NCBI GenBank assembly: GCA_038225555.1
Contig: JBBRRB010000004.1
Coordinates: forward strand, 183,395 to 247,394
Length of the DNA: 64,000 nt
Source of the DNA: JANXQZ01 sp038225555
Lineage (GTDB): Bacteria; Acidobacteriota; Terriglobia; Bryobacterales; Bryobacteraceae
Direction of reading: 5' to 3'
Shown: piece after piece, positions 49,638 through 58,852 of the stretch
Layout: each line of letters begins with the position of its first letter
Numbering within the stretch: position 1 is the stretch's first letter
Notes under the pieces: model-generated
What the model was told of the DNA's origin: nothing
Seen by the model: the letters and a program-made list of their open reading frames with translations, nothing else
The model's database searches: none
Program-made: the position numbers and the translations under genes

Positions 49638-50192
49638 ATGAATGGCGACTTTGCTTGCGTGGTTGGCTATGCGGTAACGGTTCGAGTAAAGACGTCCAAC
49701 CCGCCCGTTCTAGGAAGGTCATTTCTATCGGACCACGATTGGTGGCCTGCCATCGAAAGTTGGCCGAAACCGCGCATCCTTGCGATTCAGGATATCGATA
49801 GCACCCCCGGCCTGGGCGCTTCGGTTGGCCAGGTTGCCGCAGCCATCCTTCAGGCCCTGAACTGCGTTGGCGTTGTGACCAACGGGGCCGTGCGCGACCT
49901 ACGGGCCGTTGCCGACATGGGCCTCCCGCTTTTTGCTTGTCATGTTTCGCCCTCGCATGCCTACGCCCACGCAGTGGATCACTTCCAGCCTGTTGAGATT
50001 TGCGGGCTCGCCATTCGCTCCGGTGATGTCTTGATGGCCGACTGTCACGGAGTGGTCTCGATCCCGCTTGAGTTAGTGCCGAGCCTGCCAAGAATAGCCA
50101 ACGACCTGTTGCATCGCAAACGGAGAATCATCGATTTCTGCCGATCAAGCGAATTCTCCCTGGAAAAACTTCGTGAAATTACAAGTGCTTGA
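49638..50192 (+). CDS. RraA/HMG-aldolase-like protein, 5' end unclear
   Basis: A RraA-family protein (demethylmenaquinone methyltransferase-like fold; members include 4-hydroxy-4-methyl-2-oxoglutarate aldolases). LGASVGQVAAAILQALNCVG, VVTNGAVRDLRAVADMGLPL and AIRSGDVLMADCHGVVSIPL are the conserved core, with the RD pair and D for metal binding. The first in-frame ATG is 49638, but family-like coding clearly continues upstream in the same frame from about 49515 (ANENLEALKQFDTCILADAI, ETCDVRLRNQGYTQPGLRC) without any ATG, GTG or TTG before the serA stop at 49436. Either an unusual start codon is used (CTG at 49545, ATC or similar) or the 5' end is damaged. The 184-residue form would lack part of the fold. 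Confidence 0.7.
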   Translation: MNGDFACVVGYAVTVRVKTSNPPVLGRSFLSDHDWWPAIESWPKPRILAIQDIDSTPGLGASVGQVAAAILQALNCVGVVTNGAVRDLRAVADMGLPLFACHVSPSHAYAHAVDHFQPVEICGLAIRSGDVLMADCHGVVSIPLELVPSLPRIANDLLHRKRRIIDFCRSSEFSLEKLREITSA

Positions 50193-51414
50193 ACGACACT
50201 CTTCGATTCCGATAATCTTGATCCTCGCCGCGGGAGCTTTTTCCTGCGGACGACCGAAAACCGTGGAGGCGCGCATCGCGATGGTGGAGATTCCAACCAT
50301 CGCGGTCGCAAAAGCGGATACTGCGGACCTATCCCATGTGCTCGTTCTCACGGCGGAATTTAAGCCGTATCAGGAAATTGATGTGATGGCAAAGGTGTCC
50401 GGGTACGTGAAGCGCATCAATGTCGATATCGGGGATCGAGTGCGGCAAGGCCAGCTTCTCGCTGTTCTTGAGCTGCCCGAAATGACCGATGAAGTCACCA
50501 AGGCGAGGGCCTCCGTGCAACGCAGCGAGGCGCAAGTCACTCAGGCGCAAGACGAGGTAAGGCGCGCGGAATCCAATCATCAGATGGTGCACCTGTCTTA
50601 CGAGCGGCTGGCCGGAGTGGTGAAAACGCGGCCCGGCCTGGTGGCGCAGCAAGAGGTGGACGACGCACAGGGCAAGGACCTTTCGTCGGAGGCGCAGGTG
50701 CAAGCCGCCAAATCCAGCATGGCGGCAGCGGTTCAGCAGGTGGATGTTTCCAAAGCCGAGCTTGGCAGATTTCAAACCATGTTCGACTACACCAACGTCA
50801 CCGCTCCGTTCTCCGGCGTGATCACGAAGCGCTTCGCCAATACCGGCTCGATGATCCAAGCGGGTACGGCCTCTCAAACTCAGGCTATGCCGATCGTCCG
50901 CCTATCGGATAATTCGCTGCTGCGCCTCATTCTCCCCGTGCCGGAATCCGCCGTTCCCACTATTCATGTGGGACAACAGGTGGACGTGCGCGTGCCCACT
51001 CTCAACCGGACATTCCCCGGCAAGGTTGCACGGTCTGCGGGGAACATCCAACTGGCAACGCGGACCATGGAAACCGAAGTGGATGTGAAAAATCCGAGCC
51101 TGGCGCTAGTGCCTGGCATGTACGCGGAAGTAGATTTGACGCTCAACCGCAGCAACGATGCGGTGGCCGTGCCAGTCTCGGCGGTGGATATGGACCCTGG
51201 CTCCACATCCGACGGCAAGGTAATGGTAGTGACTCCCGAGAACAGATTGGCCCGCCGTGCCATCAGGACCGGAGTGGAGACCGCCAACCGCATCGAGGTT
51301 CGATCGGGGCTGCGCGATGGAGAGCTGGTAGTGATCGGGAACCGCGCTGGATTGCAGCCGGGTACGTTGGTCAAGCCGAAGATCACGACGTTGTCGGCTA
51401 AAGAGGAGAAGTAG
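50173..51414 (+). CDS. RND efflux periplasmic adaptor lipoprotein
   Basis: A 413-residue membrane fusion protein (HlyD/AcrA family) of a tripartite efflux pump. Signal with lipobox AAGAFSC and lipidated Cys25. Barrel-sandwich halves are VMAKVSGYVKRINVDIGDRV, RQGQLLAVLELPEM, and FDYTNVTAPFSGVITKRFAN. Between them lies the coiled-coil hairpin (about 108-205) that meets the outer-membrane channel. A beta-barrel and membrane-proximal domain follow. It starts with GTG inside the end of the RraA-like gene and is followed seven bases after its stop by the permease. Confidence 0.92.
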   Translation: MKLQVLERHSSIPIILILAAGAFSCGRPKTVEARIAMVEIPTIAVAKADTADLSHVLVLTAEFKPYQEIDVMAKVSGYVKRINVDIGDRVRQGQLLAVLELPEMTDEVTKARASVQRSEAQVTQAQDEVRRAESNHQMVHLSYERLAGVVKTRPGLVAQQEVDDAQGKDLSSEAQVQAAKSSMAAAVQQVDVSKAELGRFQTMFDYTNVTAPFSGVITKRFANTGSMIQAGTASQTQAMPIVRLSDNSLLRLILPVPESAVPTIHVGQQVDVRVPTLNRTFPGKVARSAGNIQLATRTMETEVDVKNPSLALVPGMYAEVDLTLNRSNDAVAVPVSAVDMDPGSTSDGKVMVVTPENRLARRAIRTGVETANRIEVRSGLRDGELVVIGNRAGLQPGTLVKPKITTLSAKEEK

Positions 51415-51421
51415 AGCTCTC

Positions 51422-54400
51422 ATGTCGCGCTTTGCGATCCTGAATCCGTACTTCATTGTTGTGATCTGTCTGGTGATTGCGGTCGTCGGCGTCACCAGCA
51501 TGGCGCGGATGCCTGTGGATATGTTCCCGGCCATGAACATCCCGGTCGTGGTGGTTGCGACGTTTTACTCTGGTATGCCTCCTGAGCAAATCGAAACCGA
51601 TATCACCAGCCGTTTTGAACGATTCTTCACACTGGGGAGCGGCATAGAACACATTGAGTCGCGGTCGCTGCCAGGCGTAAGCGTGATCAAAGTCTACTTC
51701 CAGCCGGGTACGAATCCGGACTCCGCCGTCACCACCATCTCAAACTTGGCGATGGCTCAGTTGCGGCGCTTGCCGCCCGGCACGCTGCCACCGGTAGTAT
51801 TGAAGTTCGACGCATCGAGTTTGCCGGTCTGTCTGGTCACTTTTAAGGGCGAAGGGCTCAGTGAAACGAAGCTCCGGGACTTGGCCCAGTTCAATGTTCG
51901 CAACCAAATCGCCAGCGTGCCCGGCGCATCGGTTCCACCGCCTTTCGGCGGCCTCTACCGTCAGATCATGGTGTACGCCGATCCCTACAAGTTGGAAGCT
52001 CATCAGCTCAGCTTGATGGATGTAGTGCGCTCGGTCAACAATTCAAACCTGATTCTTCCCGCGGGAGACGTTCAGATCGGGACTCTGGACTACAGCATTT
52101 ACACCAACAGCCAACTGGACACGATTGGCGAGATCAACCAATTGCCTCTGAAGATGGTGGGCGAATCGCCGGTCAGGATCGCCGACATTGGTTATGCCAA
52201 GGACGCTCAGCAGATCCAGTCGAATCTGGTCCGTGTGGATGGCCAGCGCTCGGTGTACTTGCCGGTTTTGAAACAAGGCGGCGACACGAATACAATCGCC
52301 GTGGTGGATGGGGTGCGCCAGGCGCTCTCGAAGCTGTTTGACGTTCCTTCGGAGCTGAATACCCGCGTTGTTTTCGATCAGTCGAAGTTCGTGAAGACGG
52401 CCATTCGAACGCTGTTGGACGAGGGCGCCATCGGGCTGCTGCTCACGTCGGTGATGATTCTGATCTTCCTCGGGAGCATGCGCGCCACGGTGGCTGTCTT
52501 CTTTTCCATTCCCCTATCGGCGTTGGCCGCGTTCATCGCCCTTTCGTTAGGTGGAGGATCGATCAACAGCATGGTGCTGGGTGGATTGGCGTTGGCTTTT
52601 TCGCGCTTGATCGACAACTCGGTGGTGGTGCTTGAAAACATTTACCGGCATCTGGAATTGGGAGAAGCCCCAGAGGTTGCGGCGGAGAAGGGCGGGCAAG
52701 AAGTGGCTCTGCCAGTGCTATCGGCGACGCTGACCACCGTGGTGGTGTTCTTTCCCGTAACGTTCCTTTACGGCGTCAGCAAATTTCTTTTTTCCGCGCT
52801 CGCACTGACCGTGGCGCTTTCGCTGTTCGCATCGTACGCAGTCGCGCTGACGGTGGTGCCGCTGTTCTGCGCCCGGTTCATCAAAGCTCCCGCGCACCAT
52901 GGAACGCCATCGTCGGAAGTGGAGGTCGAGATTCGACTGGAGAATAAGAGCCGTTGGAACGTCGGCAATCGGTTCAACGTGTGGTTCAATCACCAGTTTG
53001 AATCTTTTCTAAGAGCTTATGACCGCGCCGTTGGGGCGGTGATGGCGCATCCGGTAGTCACCCTAGCCATATTCGGCGTGTTGTTTGCCGCGAGCATGGC
53101 GATCTTTCCTCTGCTTGGGCTTTCGTTTTTCCCAAGAACGGATGCGGGACAATTTGTCATTAATTTAAAGGCACCGACCGGATCGCGACTCGCCGTTACC
53201 GAAAACGAGGTTTCGAAGGTTGAGGATCTGATTCGAACGGTGGTGACGCCCGGCGATCTGGAGATGATCGTCTCGAACATCGGCGCTACTCCCGGGTTCT
53301 CGTCCATTTACACCCCTAACTCCGCAATGCACACGGCCTTCGTCCAGGTCAGTTTGAAGGACGGACACGTGACGGGGAGCTACGAGTACATGGCGCGAGT
53401 GAAGGAGAAGATGGCGTCCGAGTTGCCCGAATTGAGCGCCTATTTTCAATCGGGCGGTTTAGTGGACGCCGTTCTGAACCTCGGTCTGCCGGCACCCATT
53501 GACGTTCAAGTCGCGGGCTCCAACATGGGCAATACGTATGCGGTGGCCCTGCGGCTGGCGTCTCAGTTCAAGGGAATTCCAGGTGTGGCCGACGCTTTCA
53601 TCCCGCAGGACATTGATTATCCCGCGCTCAGGCTGAAAGTGGACCGTACTCGGGCGAGCGAACTTGGCTTGGATCAGCGAGAGATCGTGGGCAACGTGAT
53701 CACCGCTCTGGCTTCCAACCAGATGATCGCTCCCAGCTTCTGGATCGATCCCAAGTCGGGCTACGACTATATGCTGACCGTGCAATACCCGGAACACCAG
53801 GTGAAGAACCTGACCGATCTCAAGTCCATCCCACTGCGCGGACCGGGGCATGCCGAGTCTACGCGCCTCGACATGATCAGCGATATTAGCAAGATCAAAT
53901 CGCCCACCGAGGTTGATCATTATCAGCTTCGCAGAACAATCGATATTTACGTTAGACCACTGAATGAAGACTTGGCTCGCATCGCCAATTCGATCGATCG
54001 CATTGTGAGTGAGACAAAGATCTCGAAGGGCATCTCCATTACGCTGCGGGGCATGGTGCAGGGCATGCGCGCTTCCTTCCAGAGCTTTGCGCTGGGGCTC
54101 TGTCTGGCGGTAGTGCTGCTCTACCTGATCCTGGTTGCGCAGTTTCAATCGTTCGTGGATCCATTCATCATCTTGCTGGCAGTTCCTCCCGGCTTGACCG
54201 GCGTTATTCTGACGCTTTATCTCAGCGGAACAACTCTCAACGTCATGTCGCTGATGGGAGTGGTGATGCTGGTCGGCATCGCTGTTTCTAATAGCATTCT
54301 GATCGTGGAATTCACGCGCCACCTGCGGGGAGAAGGCATGGCCGTACGGGAAGCTGTGGCCACCGCTTGCCGCGTTCGCCTGCGCCCGGTTTTGATGACG

Positions 54401-54586
54401 TCCCTGGCAACGATCATCGGACTGATGCCCATGGCGCTCAAGTTCGGCGAGGGCAGCGAAGCATACGCTCCATTAGCGCGAGCGATTCTCGGAGGACTAG
54501 CGGTGTCCGTGCTACTAACCGTCTTTCTAGTGCCGGCGGCTTACCTGCTGGTGCATGGCCGTCGTAGTGAGGCCACTCATGCATAA
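51422..54586 (+). CDS. RND multidrug efflux permease (AcrB/HAE1 family)
   Basis: A 1054-residue inner-membrane proton-driven exporter with 12 transmembrane helices in two halves. The N-terminus MSRFAILNPYFIVVICLVIA is the first helix. Helix 4 carries the proton-relay Asp in FSRLIDNSVVVLENIYRHLE. Large periplasmic loops (about 40-330 and 560-870) include VDMFPAMNIPVVVVATFYSG and LGLSFFPRTDAGQFVINLKA. LNVMSLMGVVMLVGIAVSNS is helix 10. It lies between its adaptor and its TolC-like channel, overlapping the latter by eight bases. The substrate range is unknown. Confidence 0.95.
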   Translation: MSRFAILNPYFIVVICLVIAVVGVTSMARMPVDMFPAMNIPVVVVATFYSGMPPEQIETDITSRFERFFTLGSGIEHIESRSLPGVSVIKVYFQPGTNPDSAVTTISNLAMAQLRRLPPGTLPPVVLKFDASSLPVCLVTFKGEGLSETKLRDLAQFNVRNQIASVPGASVPPPFGGLYRQIMVYADPYKLEAHQLSLMDVVRSVNNSNLILPAGDVQIGTLDYSIYTNSQLDTIGEINQLPLKMVGESPVRIADIGYAKDAQQIQSNLVRVDGQRSVYLPVLKQGGDTNTIAVVDGVRQALSKLFDVPSELNTRVVFDQSKFVKTAIRTLLDEGAIGLLLTSVMILIFLGSMRATVAVFFSIPLSALAAFIALSLGGGSINSMVLGGLALAFSRLIDNSVVVLENIYRHLELGEAPEVAAEKGGQEVALPVLSATLTTVVVFFPVTFLYGVSKFLFSALALTVALSLFASYAVALTVVPLFCARFIKAPAHHGTPSSEVEVEIRLENKSRWNVGNRFNVWFNHQFESFLRAYDRAVGAVMAHPVVTLAIFGVLFAASMAIFPLLGLSFFPRTDAGQFVINLKAPTGSRLAVTENEVSKVEDLIRTVVTPGDLEMIVSNIGATPGFSSIYTPNSAMHTAFVQVSLKDGHVTGSYEYMARVKEKMASELPELSAYFQSGGLVDAVLNLGLPAPIDVQVAGSNMGNTYAVALRLASQFKGIPGVADAFIPQDIDYPALRLKVDRTRASELGLDQREIVGNVITALASNQMIAPSFWIDPKSGYDYMLTVQYPEHQVKNLTDLKSIPLRGPGHAESTRLDMISDISKIKSPTEVDHYQLRRTIDIYVRPLNEDLARIANSIDRIVSETKISKGISITLRGMVQGMRASFQSFALGLCLAVVLLYLILVAQFQSFVDPFIILLAVPPGLTGVILTLYLSGTTLNVMSLMGVVMLVGIAVSNSILIVEFTRHLRGEGMAVREAVATACRVRLRPVLMTSLATIIGLMPMALKFGEGSEAYAPLARAILGGLAVSVLLTVFLVPAAYLLVHGRRSEATHA

Positions 54587-55856
54587 GCGTTTTCCCCTTC
54601 TTGCCTTAGCGATTGCAGGACTAGCGTTCGGTCAGGAAACGCTGCACCTCACCCTCTCGGAAGCGGAGAGACTAGCCATTCAAAACAACCCCGCGCTGCA
54701 ATCGGCGAAGTTCACGGCGAGCGCAGCAGGCCAAGTCCCGCTTGAGCTGAGGTCCGGCCTGGAGCCCACAATGTTCGGGAGCGTCACAGGAGTGGGCGCG
54801 GACTCGGGTAGCCGCTTGGCGGCAGGGACTCTCAACAACCCTGTCGTCTATAACCGCCTCGGATCGGGGCTTGGCCTGAATCAGCTCATCACCGATTTCG
54901 GGCGCACGTCCAACCTGATCTCCTCGGCGAAGTTTCGCGCCTCCGCGCAGGATCAAGTTGCCGAAACCGTTCGAGCCAACATACTACTGGAAACACATCG
55001 CGCCTACTTTGACGTGCTGCGGGCGCAATCGATCCTCACAGTGGCGGAACAGACTGTAACGGCAAGGCAGCTGGTATCGGATCAGGTGACGCAGCTCGCC
55101 GCGGCGAAGCTGAAATCGCAACTGGATGTTAGCTTTGCAAACGTCAATCTGGCTGACGCGCGGCTGCAGTTGGCCGATGCGCAGAACGGCCTGAAGGCGG
55201 CAATCGCAGAACTCGCTACGGCGATGGGGATCCCGGGCCAGCAGAATTTTGCGCTCGCCGAAGAACCTATGCCAGCGGAACCCGAGAGCCGCATGGAGCC
55301 GTTCCTCGAAGAAGCAATTCAAAAGCGACCGGAACTTGCCAATCTTCGGCTACAATCGACCGCCGCTCAGCGCTTTTTCCAAGCCGAGAAGGCTTTGTCT
55401 TATCCATCCATCGGCTTGGTTGCCAGCGCTGGTTTCGTTCCGGCTGGCCAAGCCGTGGTCCCGGGGCGATACGGCGCTCTGGGAGCAAACGTCAACATTC
55501 CAATTTTCAATGGGGGATTATTCAAAGCCAGACGTACCGAGGCGGAATACCGGGCGCTCGCCGCCAGCAAAGACGTTCAAGACCAGGAGAATCGCATCAT
55601 TCGAGACGTTCGTCTCGCGTACCTCAACGCAATGAACGCGTATGAACGGGTGGGTCTCACGGCGCAGTTGCTCGATCAGGCAAAACTCGGCCTCGACTTG
55701 GCGCAGAGCCGGTACGACCTCGGCTTGGGCTCGATCGTGGAGCTAAGCCAGGCACAGTTGAATTACACGTCCGGGCAGATCGCAAACGCGAGCGCGAAAT
55801 ACGATTACCAGGTTCGGCACTCGCTGCTGCGATACCAAATCGGAGCGCTGCGTTGA
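54579..55856 (+). CDS. TolC-family outer-membrane efflux channel
   Basis: A 425-residue outer-membrane factor. Signal peptide MHKRFPLLALAIAGLAFGQ, then the two OEP repeats: LTLSEAERLAIQNNPALQSA (about 24-43) and RPELANLRLQSTAAQRFFQA in the second. Long amphipathic helices (about 120-190 and 325-400) form the periplasmic tunnel. VNIPIFNGGLFKARRTEAEY is the usual second-half strand signature. The ATG at 54579 overlaps the permease end; an upstream GTG would add eight residues before the signal peptide. Its TGA overlaps the TTG start of the next gene. Confidence 0.93.
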   Translation: MHKRFPLLALAIAGLAFGQETLHLTLSEAERLAIQNNPALQSAKFTASAAGQVPLELRSGLEPTMFGSVTGVGADSGSRLAAGTLNNPVVYNRLGSGLGLNQLITDFGRTSNLISSAKFRASAQDQVAETVRANILLETHRAYFDVLRAQSILTVAEQTVTARQLVSDQVTQLAAAKLKSQLDVSFANVNLADARLQLADAQNGLKAAIAELATAMGIPGQQNFALAEEPMPAEPESRMEPFLEEAIQKRPELANLRLQSTAAQRFFQAEKALSYPSIGLVASAGFVPAGQAVVPGRYGALGANVNIPIFNGGLFKARRTEAEYRALAASKDVQDQENRIIRDVRLAYLNAMNAYERVGLTAQLLDQAKLGLDLAQSRYDLGLGSIVELSQAQLNYTSGQIANASAKYDYQVRHSLLRYQIGALR

Positions 55857-56269
55857 ACTGGCTGACCAATATCGTTCAAGGCATCCGGACGGACTCCCAC
55901 GTGGTTCGAGTGCTGGCGCTTGTACCCAAGGACTCGGACAGGCAGGTTCTTTCCGAGATCGCAGAGAGATCAAAATGGCACCTCGACTTCGCGCTGAGCT
56001 ATGAGTCGGCCGTGGAGCTTATCCGCAGCCACAAGTTTGCCGTCATTCTCTGCGACCGGGATCTTTCATCGGCTTTCAATTGGCGCGAGGCCGTTCAGAA
56101 GCTTGCGGGTCTGGCACCGGGGAGTTGCGTGATGCTTACGTCTCCTGTGAACGACGATGTTCTCTGGCAGGAAGTGATCGATCGCGGCGGCTACGATGTT
56201 TTGACGAAACCGTTTCACGAAGAGAGAGTTGTGCGCTCGGTGCGCTTCGCTTGTTCATCTCCGAGATAG
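55853..56269 (+). CDS. Stand-alone receiver-domain protein
   Basis: A 138-residue response-regulator receiver domain with no output domain. The likely phosphate acceptor is Asp68 in VILCDRDLSS; the switch Thr/Ser is in VMLTSPVND, and Lys119 in YDVLTKPFHEE is conserved. One of the N-terminal acidic residues that bind Mg is replaced (ALVPKDSDRQV), so phosphorylation is uncertain. It starts with TTG overlapping the TolC-like gene's TGA (TTGA), so it is the last member of the efflux operon and may link the pump to a histidine kinase elsewhere. Confidence 0.75.
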   Translation: MNWLTNIVQGIRTDSHVVRVLALVPKDSDRQVLSEIAERSKWHLDFALSYESAVELIRSHKFAVILCDRDLSSAFNWREAVQKLAGLAPGSCVMLTSPVNDDVLWQEVIDRGGYDVLTKPFHEERVVRSVRFACSSPR

Positions 56270-56306
56270 TTCGGTCGGGCTTGGTTTGAAATGTTGCCGA
56301 CTCTGC

Positions 56307-56864
56307 TCAGGCAAAGATCTCGGCAGCTGCCAGCTCGGAGTGGAACATCCGCACTGGAATAATATCTCCAATTGAATACACGACGGTATTGCCGGCGCGT
56401 AGCGTTACGCTGACCGTCTGGCGTTTGCCATCCACCACCCAGAACTCCTCGGTTCCAGTCGCCAGACAAAGAGCAGCCGTGGCCTGTATCTTGGCACGGG
56501 TGTTAGAGGGCGAGAGGATTTCAATCACCAACTCCGGTGATCCTGCGAGATCCTCCGTTCCGACACTCGCCCATCTGTCGCGTGAAACAAAGGCCACGTC
56601 GGCGGCGCGCAGGTCGTACTCCGGCAAAGCGCGAAACGGAAACTCGGTCCTAACATGACCGAGATGGGCGGCTTTCGGACGAAGCAGGTCATCGAGACGC
56701 CATTGCAGGTTTAAGTGTGGGGGGTTCGGTCGGCTCAGAGTAACCGCCTGTCCCCAGTGCAGTTCCTGGATGACATCAAGCCTATCCGGCAACTGCCGGT
56801 ATTCTTCGACCGTCATCAACAAGGGTTTGGCTGCGGATGGGCCCCTGTACAATTCCCGACTCAT
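56307..56864 (-). CDS. Uma2-family (DUF820) PD-(D/E)XK protein
   Basis: A 185-residue Uma2-type nuclease-fold protein. MTVEEYRQLPDR and PPHLNLQWRLDDLLRP are family blocks near the N-terminus. The putative active site is Asp89 (DLRAADVAFVSRDRW) and Glu115-x9-Lys125 (SPELVIEILSPSNTRAKI). The C-terminus TGTEEFWVVDGKRQTV is also typical. The family is very common in cyanobacteria and some acidobacteria, and its biological role is unclear. Its start overlaps the stop of the upstream response-regulator gene as ATGA, so here it rides in the transcript of a two-component system. Confidence 0.88.
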   Translation of the reverse strand: MSRELYRGPSAAKPLLMTVEEYRQLPDRLDVIQELHWGQAVTLSRPNPPHLNLQWRLDDLLRPKAAHLGHVRTEFPFRALPEYDLRAADVAFVSRDRWASVGTEDLAGSPELVIEILSPSNTRAKIQATAALCLATGTEEFWVVDGKRQTVSVTLRAGNTVVYSIGDIIPVRMFHSELAAAEIFA

Positions 56865-57511
56865 GAGATCACCCCTTTGCGCACAGCATATAAGATCAGT
56901 TCCGGCGTCCCTTTCAGATTGAGCTTTTGCAGTATGTTGGATCGGTGAGTCTCAACGGTATAGAGACTCAGATTGAGAATCGACGCAACCTCTTTATTCG
57001 ACCTCCCCTCAGCCAACATATGCAGAACCTCCCGCTCGCGAGCGGTCAATAGCTCATACGTATCCTCGCCTCCTCGCTGGCGCAAGTGGCGCAGATAGTC
57101 TTCAGCCAGCATCTTGCTAATTGCCGGACTGAAAAATGCCTTCCCGTCGTGCACGGCTCGAATGGCCCCGATCAAGTCCGATTCGGGAGAGTCCTTGAGC
57201 AAATAGCCCCGCGCGCCTGCCTTCAGCGCGCGCAGAACATACCCTTCATCCGAGTGCATGCTCAGAATAATCACGGCGATCTTGGGATGCTTCGCCGTGA
57301 TCTCGCGAACGGCATCGATCCCGTTCAATCTGGGCATCGCTACGTCTACTACCAATACGTCCGGACGATGGGCCTCTGCCAGATCCACCGTCTCGCGTCC
57401 GTCGGCGGCTTCCGCAATCACACGAAATCCAGGCTCGCGCTCCAAGAGCACCCGAAGACCCGACCGCATGACCGTGTGATCGTCGGCGAGGAGAATCCTA
57501 ATTTCTGGCAT
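56861..57511 (-). CDS. NarL/FixJ-family response regulator
   Basis: A 216-residue regulator. The receiver domain has Asp10-Asp11 (ILLADDHTVMRSGL), acceptor Asp56 (VLVVDVAMPRLNG) and KDSPESDLIGAI after the conserved lysine (GYLLKDS). The DNA-binding LuxR-type helix-turn-helix is LTAREREVLHMLAEGRSNKE, then VASILNLSLYTVETHRSNIL. It overlaps the kinase gene upstream by 14 bases and the Uma2 gene downstream by four, forming a cognate pair with the kinase. Targets are unknown. Confidence 0.95.
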   Translation of the reverse strand: MPEIRILLADDHTVMRSGLRVLLEREPGFRVIAEAADGRETVDLAEAHRPDVLVVDVAMPRLNGIDAVREITAKHPKIAVIILSMHSDEGYVLRALKAGARGYLLKDSPESDLIGAIRAVHDGKAFFSPAISKMLAEDYLRHLRQRGGEDTYELLTAREREVLHMLAEGRSNKEVASILNLSLYTVETHRSNILQKLNLKGTPELILYAVRKGVIS

Positions 57512-58847
57512 GCTTCTCGATTGGCAGCCGTACGGTAATGAGCGAGCCCCGGCCCACCTCCGACTCTACGTTAAACATGCCGCCCAGGTTTTCGATTCGC
57601 TCCTGCATGCCTCGCAATCCCAAGCCCTTCTGAGCACACGGCTCGATTCCGCAGCCGTCATCCTGTATCGAAAGCAGTAGAGTGTCATGCTGCTGTCGGA
57701 CCTTAATGCGAATCTCCTTCGCCCCCGCATGTTTTTCACAGTTGTGAAGCGCTTCTTGAACCACGCGATAGACTGCCGTCTTCTGCTCGTCCGAAAGCTG
57801 CTCGACGATCTCTTCGCCCGCGAAATCCACCACCACCCCGCTCCGTTTCGATACCTCCCTTGCTTGCCACTGGAGCGCAGGAATTAAGCCCAAATCGTCC
57901 AGCATGGAAGGCCGAAGCAGGAGAGCCATGTTTCGCACGACACCCACCGAAGATCCGGCGAGCTTCCTGAGTTCCGCGATTTGTCCGATCAAATTTGGCG
58001 CGTGCACCGTTTGCACCGAAGCGGCCAGATTGCCAAGGCCCACCACGAGCGCCGAAAGCGATTGACCAACTTCATCGTGCAACTCTCGCGAGATTGCCCG
58101 GCGTTCAGTCTCTTGAGCGTCCACCAGGCGAGCCGATAGTTGCTTCAACTCGACGCGTGCTTGCGCGGTTTCCTGAAAACGAGCATTGGATTCCCGCTCC
58201 AAAGAGAGTATCCTGCTCATGCTGTAGCTGGCAAGAAGCAAGCCCAATCCCAAAGTCACGACCAGAGTGAGACTTAAACGCACCCGAAAGCTGGCGAACA
58301 GATCCGACACCTGTACGTTGCCCGTGGTTAATTGCCGCTCGTTGAGAGTGCCTATCTCGTCCGCTAAGCCGAGCATCGCCGTTCGCCGAGGGTACACCTC
58401 ATCTCTGAGAAATGCGTAGCCAGCGGACTGCCTTTCTTGCGCGTTCCAGCGCATCACTGGCGCGAGCACCTGCCAGTATTGCGCTAACTCCCTCTCTAAG
58501 TTTGCGAAAGGTTTCTGCTCGCTCTCGCGCAAGAGCCTGGCGTATTGTTGTACGGCTGACTCCATGTTTCTCCGTGCGTTCTCAAGGGCGGTCCGGTGAG
58601 ATTCGGCTTTGCTCGGCTCCGGCTCAAGGAGATAATCGCGCACGTACGTGCCGGAAACATACAGGTCGGACCGTATCTGATTCAGAAATCGATTGCGATT
58701 CAGGAACTCGCTTCGAATCGCATTGTTGCGGTCTTGAATGGTTCGCAGGACCTGGATCGTGTCCAGTCCGGCAAAGGCCATCAAGATAAGGAGTCCGCCA
58801 AAGCCGGCAAGCAGGAGCGTTCGCGTGTTCCGTCGAGTTTCCCGCAT
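57498..58847 (-). CDS. Membrane sensor histidine kinase (NarX/DegS type)
   Basis: A 449-residue kinase with transmembrane helices at about 11-28 and 190-208 enclosing a helical periplasmic sensor (about 30-189, a CHASE3-like four-helix pattern with LNRNRFLNQIRSDLYVSGTY). The dimerisation/phosphoacceptor HisKA_3 helix is ETERRAISRELHDEVGQSLS with His257. The ATPase domain has RVVQEALHNCEKHAGAKEI (N box), DDGCGIEP (G1) and GLGLRGMQERIENLGG (G2). It is cognate to the downstream regulator, which it overlaps. It begins five bases after the hot-dog protein gene, so it is probably in the uppP-ftsK transcript. Confidence 0.94.
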   Translation of the reverse strand: MRETRRNTRTLLLAGFGGLLILMAFAGLDTIQVLRTIQDRNNAIRSEFLNRNRFLNQIRSDLYVSGTYVRDYLLEPEPSKAESHRTALENARRNMESAVQQYARLLRESEQKPFANLERELAQYWQVLAPVMRWNAQERQSAGYAFLRDEVYPRRTAMLGLADEIGTLNERQLTTGNVQVSDLFASFRVRLSLTLVVTLGLGLLLASYSMSRILSLERESNARFQETAQARVELKQLSARLVDAQETERRAISRELHDEVGQSLSALVVGLGNLAASVQTVHAPNLIGQIAELRKLAGSSVGVVRNMALLLRPSMLDDLGLIPALQWQAREVSKRSGVVVDFAGEEIVEQLSDEQKTAVYRVVQEALHNCEKHAGAKEIRIKVRQQHDTLLLSIQDDGCGIEPCAQKGLGLRGMQERIENLGGMFNVESEVGRGSLITVRLPIEKHARN

Positions 58848-58852
58848 TCGGA

